Below are positions 1 through 6,693 of a stretch of DNA of 7,099 bases, one piece after another; position 1 is the stretch's first letter; each line of letters starts with the position of its first letter. A model generated the notes under the pieces. That model ran no database searches. It saw nothing but the letters and a program-made list of their open reading frames with translations, and was not told the DNA's origin. Origin of the DNA: Clostridia bacterium (GTDB taxonomy: Bacteria; Bacillota; Clostridia; Christensenellales; Aristaeellaceae); assembly GCA_017458865.1 (NCBI GenBank), contig JAFSZW010000240.1, positions 1 through 7,099 of the forward strand, read 5' to 3'. Made by a program: the position numbers and the translations under genes.

Positions 1-693
1 TGCGAGGAAAGCATTGAGCTTTGCGGCAAGGTCGGAGCCCTTCCGGAAGCCAACGCCGTACTCTTCACTGTTGAGTGCTACGGTGTAGACGAGGTTCGGA
101 TAACCGGTGCCCTCACCGACCATGGCGCCAGCCATGAGCGAATCGATAACGGCGGCATTGCTGGTGCCGGCAGCAACTTCCATGATTGCATCCGACTGAG
201 CCTTGACAGGGGTATTCGCCCAGCCAAACTCATTGACAATGGCCTCGCCGGCGCTGCCAGCCTCGACGGCAAAGGTGAAGCCTTCCAGCTCGCTGGTATC
301 CTCAAGCGCCTCGGCAACCTCGATCGGGAGAATGACAACCTGTGCGTTGTTGGCATACGGCTTGGAGCATTCCATGGAGGAGAGGACTTCATCTGTCAGG
401 GTCATGCCGTTCCAGACGCAGTCAATGGTGCCGCCGTTCAGCTCAAGAATCTTGTTGTCCCAGTCAATCTCGACGAACTCGGCCTCTACGCCAAGGGAAG
501 CAGCAAAGAGACGGGCGAGGTCAGCATCAAAGCCGATCCAGTTGCCGTTTTCATCTTTGTAATCCATCGGGGCGAAATCGGTGATTCCGATGACGAGCTT
601 GCCATTTGCAATGATGGTATCGCTGTCATCCGCCATCGCAACGGTGAAAAGTGCAAGCAGTGCAAGAAGAATGCAGAAGAGTTTCTTCATCAT
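1..693 (-). CDS. Amino-acid-type ABC transporter substrate-binding protein, 3' end off window
   Basis: This is a family 3 (PBPb/SBP_bac_3) extracytoplasmic solute receptor that would deliver a small polar ligand, probably an amino acid, to an ABC importer. The frame is open from the ATG at 693 to the window edge (231 residues); such proteins usually run about 250-280, so only the C-terminal end is missing. Residues 3-21 form a basic/hydrophobic signal peptide ending in AMA|DD, a signal peptidase I site; no lipobox cysteine is present. Family hallmarks follow: LVIGITDFAPMDY (33-45), IGFDADLA (53-60), WNGMTLT (94-100), SKPY (110-113), AAVIDSLMAG (180-189) and EYGVGFRKGSDL (211-222). The arginine that usually binds the ligand carboxylate just after the GMT motif is Val103 here. 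GGAGG at 704-700 lies 6 nt from the first ATG; ATG 690 (9 nt away) is an equally good start. Its own promoter precedes it. The substrate cannot be read from the sequence. Confidence 0.9.
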   Translation of the reverse strand, partial: MMKKLFCILLALLALFTVAMADDSDTIIANGKLVIGITDFAPMDYKDENGNWIGFDADLARLFAASLGVEAEFVEIDWDNKILELNGGTIDCVWNGMTLTDEVLSSMECSKPYANNAQVVILPIEVAEALEDTSELEGFTFAVEAGSAGEAIVNEFGWANTPVKAQSDAIMEVAAGTSNAAVIDSLMAGAMVGEGTGYPNLVYTVALNSEEYGVGFRKGSDLAAKLNAFLA

Positions 694-732
694 TAAGGTC
701 CTCCAAATTGTATTTTGCATTGAAACGTTACC

Positions 733-761
733 ATGATATCACTTTAGCGTAATGAAGTCAA
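733..761 (-). promoter_or_regulatory. Sigma-A-type promoter of the substrate-binding protein gene
   Basis: Read on the minus strand, TTGACT (761-756) is followed by a 17-nt spacer and TATCAT (738-733). A TG one base upstream of the -10 gives an extended -10 (TGATATCAT). Transcription should start near 726, leaving a leader of about 30 nt that contains GGAGG (704-700). The -10 overlaps the 8-bp palindrome TGATATCA. No repressor site is otherwise evident. Confidence 0.75.
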
Positions 762-1071
762 CACACAGTTTTGAAAAGTTTGTTCCGCTCATATGGGCCT
801 GCATCGCATCCTGGCCGGCATTTTTCGTCTCATTGCAGGCATTTGAGCAGGTTTTGAGACCGGACAATGCGGCCAGAGCCTGATCAACGTGCGGGAAATC
901 CCGCTTTTACGGCGCATGGCATACGGCGCGGAGACCTTTCGCATTTTATGCTGCTCCCTTTTTTAGTGCTTGTATTCCGACACGTTCCGGATGAAAAAGG
1001 AATCATTTTCACAATTCTTATCTGAAAAACGTGTGATAATTTCCATCTGTGCAAAAATTTTACGAACTTAC
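762..1071. other. Intergenic stretch with no identifiable gene
   Basis: This is the roughly 310-nt core between the two divergent promoters. Open frames here (for example 970-1200 plus and 884-1150 minus) lack an SD and have no family-like composition. Weak structures are visible: a GCGGG-AAAT-CCCGC hairpin (891-904) followed by TTTT, a 7-bp inverted repeat GCCTGCA/TGCAGGC (797-803, 834-840), and another, ACACGTT/AACGTGT (980-986, 1028-1034). None is strong enough to call a terminator, small RNA or operator. The last 100 nt are AT-rich, as expected upstream of a promoter. Confidence 0.5.
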
Positions 1072-1100
1072 TTGAATCGGGCTCTTTTTGATGATACAAT
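1072..1100 (+). promoter_or_regulatory. Sigma-A-type promoter of the dnaD-like/dnaC-like operon
   Basis: TTGAAT (1072-1077), a 17-nt spacer, and TACAAT (1095-1100) with an upstream TG (1092-1093) make an extended -10 promoter. The predicted start is near 1107, which gives a leader of about 100 nt before the DnaD-like ATG at 1207. It is the only good promoter seen ahead of the two replication genes, so both are probably transcribed from it. Confidence 0.75.
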
Positions 1101-1106
1101 GAAGCG

Positions 1107-1206
1107 CCATTTGGATAAGGCGTCGGCCTGGCAAAGGACACCCAAAGCACTGTCGCTGGCAGATGGGGAAGGTGTTCCTATTTATAAAGGGGGAGGGTGA
1201 GGCTTA
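1107..1206 (+). promoter_or_regulatory. Long 5' leader of the replication operon with strong SD
   Basis: The inferred leader is about 100 nt, longer than needed for translation. GGACACC (1136-1142) can pair with GGTGTTCC (1171-1178) with one bulged base, and CGCC/GGCG can form a small hairpin near its 5' end. The SD is AAAGGGGGAGG (1186-1196), about 10 nt before ATG 1207. The larger pairing ends 7 nt short of the SD and leaves it exposed. No known riboswitch or protein leader is recognised, so a regulatory role is unproven. Confidence 0.3.
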
Positions 1207-2703
1207 ATGGCTGTTGTCCGCTTTGATGACGCTGTGTCGATGAATGACGCGACATCCGTGGATAATCTGTTTATTTCTGAGTATATGCTTCGCGCTCCGG
1301 GGGATTATGTAAAGGTATATCTGTATTCGCTTATGCTTTGTCACCATCCGCGGGAACGGCAGAGCGTAGAGGCGCTGGCCAAGGATCTCAATATGCAGCC
1401 GGCAGATGTCGAGAAGGCATTTCGCTACTGGATGATTGAAGGCCTGGTCCGTCAGGTGGGGGACAATCCCAAGTCGTATGCGATCCTGACTGCCAATCAG
1501 GTGGCCTTTACCCGGGTGAAGAATCCGGGAGAACAGCTGTATAACCGCCGGTTTACGGAGGAAATTCAGCGCATCATGGGTGATCAGATCCTGACGGTTA
1601 CTGATCTGCATATGATCTATGACTGGGTTGATGTATACGATCTGCCGGAGGAAGTGGTCATCATGCTCCTGCAGAACGAGCGCAATGAATGGAAAGGATT
1701 CCTGCCCATCTCAAGAGTGAACAACAAGGCGAAGGAGTGGGCGGATGCCGGGGTCAGGACCGTTGAGGATGTCGAGCAGATGCTGCTCCTCGGACGGGAG
1801 CGCAAACAGGAGCTGCAGCGCCTTCTGACCCGTCTTGGCAGCCGGCGCAAGCCGAGCCAGGATGAGGAGGAAATGTACCGGAAATGGGTGGATGACTGGG
1901 GATTCACCCCGGATGCCATCCAGGAGGCGTGTAAGGAGACGACGAAGGGAACGCCGACAATGGCCTACCTCGACGGCATCCTGCTGAGACAGCATCAGAT
2001 GGGCTGGCACGATGTGAAGAGCATGGCCATGGGACAGGCAGAGCAGCGGACCATCCGCGATTTTGCCAAGCAGGTGCTCCAGGGCCTTGGCCGTGCCGGT
2101 AGCGTTCCGTCCGATGACGACCTTGCCCATGTGATTGCCTGGCAGGACAGGGGCTATGAGGATGCATTTGTGCTGTACGCAGTGCGCGCAGTGCACCGCA
2201 GACTGAATCATGCGGGCATGGAAGACGTGGACAGCCAGCTCACGCGCTGGGTTGAACAGGGCCTCAATACGGCGCTTGCCGTGCAGATGGAAGCCCAGAA
2301 GACACGGGAGAAAAACGCACTGCTGAGGCAGGTCTTTGAAACGGCTGCAGTGGATAAACAGAGGCCGTCCGAGGGCGACAGGAAGATGCTGAACCGCTGG
2401 GAGACGGAGTATGGCATGAGCCATGAGCTGATTCTGCTTGCTGCCGGCTATGCACAGGGACGTCCGTCGCCGCTGGATGCGGTCAATACCATCCTGCGGG
2501 ACTGGTCAGTGCTGGGCATCCATGATGCAGAGGCGGCAAAGAATGAACATACCAGCCATGTTCAGACGCAGCACCAGAAAGCGCAGCCTGTGCAGTCTGC
2601 GCAGACCGGTGACAGGAACGATTACCTGCGGCACACAGATGATGAATGGAACAGAGCGGCCGCTGCCGCCATTGTGGATCTGGACGGAGAGGAGTTAGTA
2701 TGA
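1207..2703 (+). CDS. DnaD-like primosomal replication protein with four repeated modules
   Basis: This 498-residue protein of the DnaB/DnaD superfamily is inferred to bind DNA and the helicase loader during initiation or restart of chromosome replication. Residues about 18-100 resemble the N-terminal winged-helix (DDBH1) domain. After that, four helical DDBH2-like modules repeat at about 86 residues. Each carries [S/T]-x9-W at identical spacing (T130/W140, S217/W227, S302/W312, S388/W398), and each ends in an I/L-x3-[W/Q]-x3-G-like turn (for example ILRDWSVLG, 429-437). Residues about 443-498 are polar, Gln/Asp/Glu-rich and probably flexible. B. subtilis DnaD is only about 230 residues, so this one is much enlarged. 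The start is supported by the SD at 1186-1196. Its TGA overlaps the next gene's ATG. Family assignment is secure; the module count is my own reading. Confidence 0.87.
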   Translation: MAVVRFDDAVSMNDATSVDNLFISEYMLRAPGDYVKVYLYSLMLCHHPRERQSVEALAKDLNMQPADVEKAFRYWMIEGLVRQVGDNPKSYAILTANQVAFTRVKNPGEQLYNRRFTEEIQRIMGDQILTVTDLHMIYDWVDVYDLPEEVVIMLLQNERNEWKGFLPISRVNNKAKEWADAGVRTVEDVEQMLLLGRERKQELQRLLTRLGSRRKPSQDEEEMYRKWVDDWGFTPDAIQEACKETTKGTPTMAYLDGILLRQHQMGWHDVKSMAMGQAEQRTIRDFAKQVLQGLGRAGSVPSDDDLAHVIAWQDRGYEDAFVLYAVRAVHRRLNHAGMEDVDSQLTRWVEQGLNTALAVQMEAQKTREKNALLRQVFETAAVDKQRPSEGDRKMLNRWETEYGMSHELILLAAGYAQGRPSPLDAVNTILRDWSVLGIHDAEAAKNEHTSHVQTQHQKAQPVQSAQTGDRNDYLRHTDDEWNRAAAAAIVDLDGEELV

Positions 2704-3698
2704 TCAGCCGGGATCAGGCGACCAAAACCGCACTCTATGAGCTTGAACAGCAGCGTGAACAGAACTATGCGGATGAGCGCAGGCATGTGGAGACTGTCAG
2801 GGCAGCATGTCCGGAGATCACCAGCCTGATTGATGAGCGCACCAAACTGTTTTCAAATGGTGTGTCGCATGCCTTTGGTGATCCGTCTAATGCGATGGAC
2901 ATTTCGGAAAAGCTTGTAGCGGACATGGACAGGAGCAACCGCCTGATTCGGCTGGCGCTCCACAAAAACGGATATCCGGAGGACTATCTGCAGCCCGTGT
3001 TCCGCTGCCCGTTATGCCATGACACCGGCTATGTGGGCGATCTGGTTCATGACTTCTGTCCGTGCGTCCGCCAGCGGGTGCTGAAAATCATGATGTCGGA
3101 TGAGGGACTGCAGGACCTTGAAACGCAGAACTTCTCGACCTTTGATGAGACGATCTTCCCGGACCACCCGATTCCGGGCAAAAAGCACTCTCAGCGTGAC
3201 CTGATGCTCCTGGTCAGAAACCGCCTCGAGCAGTATGCGGACAGCTTCGAGGCCAGAAGCGGCAAGGGGATCATCCTGAGCGGCGCGTCCGGTCTTGGCA
3301 AGACGTTCCTAATGAACTGCGTGGCGGAACGGGTACTCACGCGGGGCTTTTCCGTGCTCAAGATATCTGCCTACAGGCTGTACGATGCCGTTCGGAAATA
3401 CCAGTATGACCACAGCGATGCGGAACTGGTTGACGATCTCATCCGGGCGGATCTGCTGGCGATAGATGATCTGGGCACAGAGCCGCTTACGCGGCTCAGC
3501 AACGAGCAGAGCGGACTGTATTACATCCTGAATGAACGGATTAATTCAAACGCGTCCATGATCATAACGTCCAACCTTAATAATATGCAGACGCGTGAGC
3601 GGTACGGCGACCGGATCGGCCTGCGCCTGTATGACGGCAGCCGGACAAGCGCCTTTGAACTGTACGGCGAGGATGTCCGCCGCAATGTCAGAAAATAA
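2700..3698 (+). CDS. DnaC/DnaI-like AAA+ replicative helicase loader
   Basis: This 332-residue ATPase is predicted to load the DnaB-type replicative helicase on single-stranded DNA, working with the DnaD-like product encoded upstream. An N-terminal helical region (about 1-95) precedes a probable zinc site: CPLC at 103-106, then CPC at 120-122, with His117 nearby. This is comparable to the zinc-binding helicase-interaction domain of Bacillus DnaI. The AAA+ core has Walker A GASGLGKT (195-202), Walker B LLAIDDLG (252-259), sensor 1 IITSN (288-292) and an arginine-finger-like segment DRIGLRL (304-310). ATG 2700 overlaps the upstream TGA as ATGA and has GGAG (2691-2694) 5 nt before it, so translation is coupled. 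A longer in-frame start at 2646 would add 18 atypical residues inside the upstream gene and is not preferred. An IstB-like transposition helper is unlikely, since no transposase is adjacent. Confidence 0.9.
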   Translation: MISRDQATKTALYELEQQREQNYADERRHVETVRAACPEITSLIDERTKLFSNGVSHAFGDPSNAMDISEKLVADMDRSNRLIRLALHKNGYPEDYLQPVFRCPLCHDTGYVGDLVHDFCPCVRQRVLKIMMSDEGLQDLETQNFSTFDETIFPDHPIPGKKHSQRDLMLLVRNRLEQYADSFEARSGKGIILSGASGLGKTFLMNCVAERVLTRGFSVLKISAYRLYDAVRKYQYDHSDAELVDDLIRADLLAIDDLGTEPLTRLSNEQSGLYYILNERINSNASMIITSNLNNMQTRERYGDRIGLRLYDGSRTSAFELYGEDVRRNVRK

Positions 3699-3736
3699 AA
3701 AAGCAAGCGGTCCCGCGCACAAGTGCGGGACCGCTT
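3692..3736 (-). terminator. Intrinsic terminator of the PBP gene
   Basis: A perfect 12-bp stem, AAGCGGTCCCGC (3705-3716) with GCGGGACCGCTT (3725-3736), closes an 8-nt loop. On the minus strand it is followed by GC and then TTTTTTATTTT (3702-3692), a good U-tract. It lies about 50 nt beyond the PBP stop codon. On the plus strand the hairpin is followed only by AAATTGG, so it should terminate mainly the minus transcript. The U-tract overlaps the last codons and stop of the convergent helicase-loader gene. Confidence 0.85.
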
Positions 3737-3749
3737 AAATTGGCATGTG

Positions 3750-3779
3750 AAAGGAGGTGAGAATTTGTATCGGCCTTAA
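3750..3779 (+). other. Orphan perfect SD with a four-codon mini-ORF; anti-SD copy on the opposite strand
   Basis: AAAGGAGGTGA (3750-3760) is close to the full complement of the 16S rRNA 3' end. It is followed 4 nt later by TTG TAT CGG CCT TAA (3765-3779), which encodes no real protein. No plausible gene follows on the plus strand, where the PBP coding region lies antisense. On the minus strand the same bases read TCACCTCCTTTC, a copy of the conserved anti-SD tail of 16S rRNA placed in the PBP 3' untranslated region. It may be a relic of a lost gene or simply chance. Confidence 0.35.
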
Positions 3780-3787
3780 ACGGCGGC

Positions 3788-6493
3788 TCAGTAGAGGCCG
3801 GCGGCCTGGAGCTGGTAACGCAGGTTGTCGACAGCGCGTTGCAGGGAGTCGTAGTCAACCGGTGCGACGGAGAGCAGTGTCTGGACGGTGCTGATCGCCG
3901 TGTTGATCGTGCGCCGTGTCTCATTGCTCACGTTGGGGGATGCGCCGACAATCTGGTATGCCTCGATAATGAGATTGTAGGCCGTATCCTCGAGATTCTG
4001 CCGCTGGCTGTAATCCTCCTGCGTATAGTAGGCGTCATGGATCGGGCAGATGTTGGAGGCGATGTCCTCCTGATTTTTCATGGTTGCGAATTCGCCCAGG
4101 TACTGCCGGATGGTGTCGCCGTACGTATCAATGTAATTGTACAGCGGGTGCCCCAGCGGAATCATGACGATGCTGCGCTGCTCAACGTCATATGACGGAC
4201 AGTACTCAGTTGCCAGCAGGCCGCTTTCCGTGCAGATGTTGACGGATTTATGCATGGTGCAGTAATCCTTAGGCACGGAGTCGGCATCCCAGTAATCCGT
4301 GATGGTCTTGTAGCCATTGATATCGTGGTAGCAGGCCTCTGTCGCCAGCTGCCCGGAAACACCGCAGGTGGTTACCCGGACCAGATTGTAATCCTGGGGC
4401 GAACCGTCTATGATCTCACGGTTTGACAGACCTTTGCTCTTATGGATCTTTTCCATAAAGCTCTGCCAGAGCGGCGCGGCGGAATTGCCGCCGGTAGCTT
4501 TGGAGGACAGCGCCTTGTAGTTGTCGTGTCCGATCCAGAGCGAGGCGGAGTACCAGCCGGTCATGCCGCAGAAAAACACGCCGCGCGCGTCCGAATTGGT
4601 ACCGGTCTTCCCGGCAACCGTCTGGCCGGAGATTTTCGCCTTTGTGCCGGTGCCGCTTGAGACCACTTCCTTGAGCATGTCCACCAGCAGGTAGGCCGAG
4701 GACATCTTGATGGCCTGGCTCCGCTTCTGATGCTGGTGCATATCCACCCCGACATTGCCGTTTCGGTCAAGTATCCTGGAGAACGAGAGCGGCTGCTGGT
4801 AGATGCCCTTGTTGCCGATTGTGCCGTATGCGACGGCCATCTGAACCGGGGTGATGCCCGATGAGCCGAGGGCCAGACCGAACGGGTCCGCATTGATGTT
4901 CTTGTCCGGTATGCCGAAACGGTGCAGATACGCAACGGAATCCGCCACGCCGACATAGGTCATGAGGATGGAGGCTGCGGACGTATTGTAGGAGTTTTTC
5001 ATGGCATTGCGGAAGCTCTGCGGTCCCTGATATCCGCCGCCGCCGTAATTCTGCGGCCATGTGTCCTGCAGGTTGGAATCCTTGTATCCGGAGATGGGAA
5101 CGGGCATGTTGTAGGCGATGGAGGCGGGGGAGTGCCCCTTGTCGATGGCAGGTCCATACACGGAAAGCGGTTTTATGGACGAGCCGACCGGCATGGTCAT
5201 GTCACTGGCGCGATTGAGCGTCTTTCTGGCTGTCGGCGTATACCGTCCGCCGACGACGGCCTTGAGCTCGCCGGTCCGGTAGTCAAAGACACAGGCTGCC
5301 GCCTGGGGCTGCTCAATCTCCGTATACGTGCCGTCCGAGTTTCGTGCCTGGTAAATCCGGTCTGAGGGGTCCCTTAGACGCGGGTAATCTGACCACGAGG
5401 CAAGGGATTCCTCAAGTATGGTCTGGATTTCGGTATCCAGACAGAGATACACGCTGTATCCGCCTGTGCGCAGCTTGTTTTCCATGGCATAGCGGTTTGC
5501 CTGCGTGTTTTCAAGCCCGTTCAGGTTGAGGAATGTGTCAATCACGTCCGAAATGGCATATTCCACATAGTGCGGATACTTGTAAAGGTCCGTTGATGCG
5601 GGCGATTTTTCAAGGACAGTGGCCGTCTTGCGGTCCAGAGCGGCATTGTATTCCTGCTGCGTGATCATGCCGTTGTCCCGCATCTGCCTCAGCACGTAAT
5701 CCGTCCGGTTATTGGTAATGTCGGGCGTATTGCTGCCTTCCGTATTACGAGTATAGAAATTGGCCCGGGGATTGTAGTAGTTCGGGGAGCGGGTCAGCCC
5801 GGCCAGCATGGCGCACTCTCTCAGGGTGAGCTGCTTGAGGGACTTGCCGAAATAGCCGTTGGCGGCAACCTGGACGCCGTAGTAGTTTCCGCCGAGGAAA
5901 ATGGTGTTCAGATAACTTTCGAGGATCTGGTCCTTCGTATACCGCGTTTCAAGCTGCATGGCCAGGTATGCTTCCTGGATTTTGCGCTTGTATGACTGTT
6001 CGCTTGAGAGCAGCGTCTGCTTGATCAGCTGCTGGGTGATGGTCGAGGCGCCCTGCATGGAGCCGGTCGTAAAGTTGGTGAAAAAGGCGCCGATGATGCG
6101 CTTGATGTCAACGCCGTTATGCGTATAGAAACGCGCATCCTCGACGGCGACAAAGGCATTCTGGAGCATCCTGGGGATCTCATCTATGGAGACCATGATG
6201 CGGTCCTCAGTGCCCTTGTATTCCGTGATGAGATTGCCGTTTGCATCATATATAAAGGAAGTCTGGTCCTGCGCATCCAGTGCAGCCAGATCCAGCGTTG
6301 GTGCAGTATCCACATATGTTTTGGCAATGCCGATGACAGCACCGACACCGGCCAGACAAAAACATACAATCAGGATGACCGTCAGGTGAATGGCCGTGAC
6401 GATCACGCTGAGGAGGAAGTTGCGTTCCCTTGTACGGGGCTTGAAGATGGAACGCTTTCCCGTCTGTCCTTCGCTCGGTTTCTTGTTTGCCAT
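3788..6493 (-). CDS. Class A penicillin-binding protein (PBP1a type), bifunctional glycosyltransferase/transpeptidase
   Basis: This 901-residue membrane-anchored enzyme polymerises lipid II into glycan strands and crosslinks the stem peptides outside the membrane. It has a basic cytoplasmic N-terminus (1-25) and one membrane segment (about 27-56). The GT51 domain has EDARFYTHNGVD with catalytic Glu118, GASTITQQLIKQ (148-159), KIQEAYLAMQLE with Glu174 (171-182), and ILESYLNTIFLGG (190-202). The transpeptidase has SSIK with Ser438/Lys441, SYN (501-503) and KTGT (629-632), so both active sites look intact. The C-terminus carries two CxxSGxLATExC motifs (710-721, 754-765), CTMH (745-748) and CPIH (816-819), then a helical tail. 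AAGGAA (6506-6501) lies 7 nt before ATG 6493. It is monocistronic, with its own promoter and terminator, and convergent with the replication operon. Symbols pbpA, ponA and mrcA are all used for this family, so none is assigned. Confidence 0.95.
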   Translation of the reverse strand: MANKKPSEGQTGKRSIFKPRTRERNFLLSVIVTAIHLTVILIVCFCLAGVGAVIGIAKTYVDTAPTLDLAALDAQDQTSFIYDANGNLITEYKGTEDRIMVSIDEIPRMLQNAFVAVEDARFYTHNGVDIKRIIGAFFTNFTTGSMQGASTITQQLIKQTLLSSEQSYKRKIQEAYLAMQLETRYTKDQILESYLNTIFLGGNYYGVQVAANGYFGKSLKQLTLRECAMLAGLTRSPNYYNPRANFYTRNTEGSNTPDITNNRTDYVLRQMRDNGMITQQEYNAALDRKTATVLEKSPASTDLYKYPHYVEYAISDVIDTFLNLNGLENTQANRYAMENKLRTGGYSVYLCLDTEIQTILEESLASWSDYPRLRDPSDRIYQARNSDGTYTEIEQPQAAACVFDYRTGELKAVVGGRYTPTARKTLNRASDMTMPVGSSIKPLSVYGPAIDKGHSPASIAYNMPVPISGYKDSNLQDTWPQNYGGGGYQGPQSFRNAMKNSYNTSAASILMTYVGVADSVAYLHRFGIPDKNINADPFGLALGSSGITPVQMAVAYGTIGNKGIYQQPLSFSRILDRNGNVGVDMHQHQKRSQAIKMSSAYLLVDMLKEVVSSGTGTKAKISGQTVAGKTGTNSDARGVFFCGMTGWYSASLWIGHDNYKALSSKATGGNSAAPLWQSFMEKIHKSKGLSNREIIDGSPQDYNLVRVTTCGVSGQLATEACYHDINGYKTITDYWDADSVPKDYCTMHKSVNICTESGLLATEYCPSYDVEQRSIVMIPLGHPLYNYIDTYGDTIRQYLGEFATMKNQEDIASNICPIHDAYYTQEDYSQRQNLEDTAYNLIIEAYQIVGASPNVSNETRRTINTAISTVQTLLSVAPVDYDSLQRAVDNLRYQLQAAGLY

Positions 6494-6537
6494 GACTGTT
6501 TTCCTTATTCATTAACGTGAATTCATTGGTTGATGGA

Positions 6538-6567
6538 ATTATAGCACAATTTGGATGCATGTGCCAC
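6538..6567 (-). promoter_or_regulatory. Extended -10 promoter of the PBP gene
   Basis: On the minus strand, TGCTATAAT (6546-6538) is a perfect extended -10. The best -35 is a weak GTGGCA (6567-6562) with an 18-nt spacer, so recognition probably depends on the extended -10. Transcription would start near 6531, leaving a leader of about 38 nt with AAGGAA as the SD. Confidence 0.7.
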
Positions 6568-6627
6568 TGCGCTGTGGTGAGATTTAAACCGGTCTGCCTG
6601 AATGCAGGCATTGCAGGAAACAGCGCA
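6568..6627. repeat. Nested inverted repeats upstream of the PBP promoter
   Basis: TGCGCTGT (6568-6575) and ACAGCGCA (6620-6627) form an 8-bp inverted repeat. Inside it sits a tight hairpin, TGCCTG-AATG-CAGGCA (6595-6610). The left arm abuts the weak PBP -35. Both predicted transcripts start outside this stretch and run away from it, so it would act as DNA unless an unseen RNA is made here. An 8-bp repeat at this spacing could arise by chance. Confidence 0.35.
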
Positions 6628-6693
6628 TTTGCAAAGTTCCGGAAAGAAACAAAGGCTGCGAGCCCAGCTGAAACGTGCAGATGGATATGTGAC

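Noticed and set aside
891..908. Short GCGGG/CCCGC hairpin followed by TTTT, terminator-like on the plus strand
   Set aside because: The stem is only 5 bp with a 4-base T run, and no plus-strand gene lies upstream to be terminated.
970..1200. 76-codon plus-strand frame ending 6 nt before the DnaD-like start
   Set aside because: It spans the predicted operon promoter, its only other ATG (1099) overlaps the -10, and it has no SD and no recognisable protein features.
1163..1207. Possible 14-residue leader peptide whose TAA overlaps the DnaD-like ATG (TAATG)
   Set aside because: The ATG at 1163 has no SD upstream, and the strong SD at 1186-1196 serves ATG 1207; the overlap is probably incidental.
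1711..2424. 237-codon minus-strand frame antisense to the DnaD-like gene
   Set aside because: It is a shadow of a well-supported gene; the His/Leu/Arg-rich translation resembles no family and no SD precedes it.
2646..2699. Upstream in-frame ATG giving an 18-residue longer helicase loader
   Set aside because: The extension is Gly/Arg/Cys-rich and lies wholly within the upstream gene, while ATG 2700 has an SD and the typical ATGA overlap.
1207..3698. Reading the DnaD-like/DnaC-like pair as a prophage or transposon (IstA/IstB) module
   Set aside because: No transposase, integrase, terminal repeats or phage structural genes are present, and the neighbours are housekeeping genes with their own promoters.
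6307..6315. GTATCCACA, 8 of 9 match to a DnaA box
   Set aside because: It is a single copy inside the PBP coding sequence with no cluster or AT-rich unwinding region; the TGTGATAA at 1032-1039 also lacks one base of the consensus.
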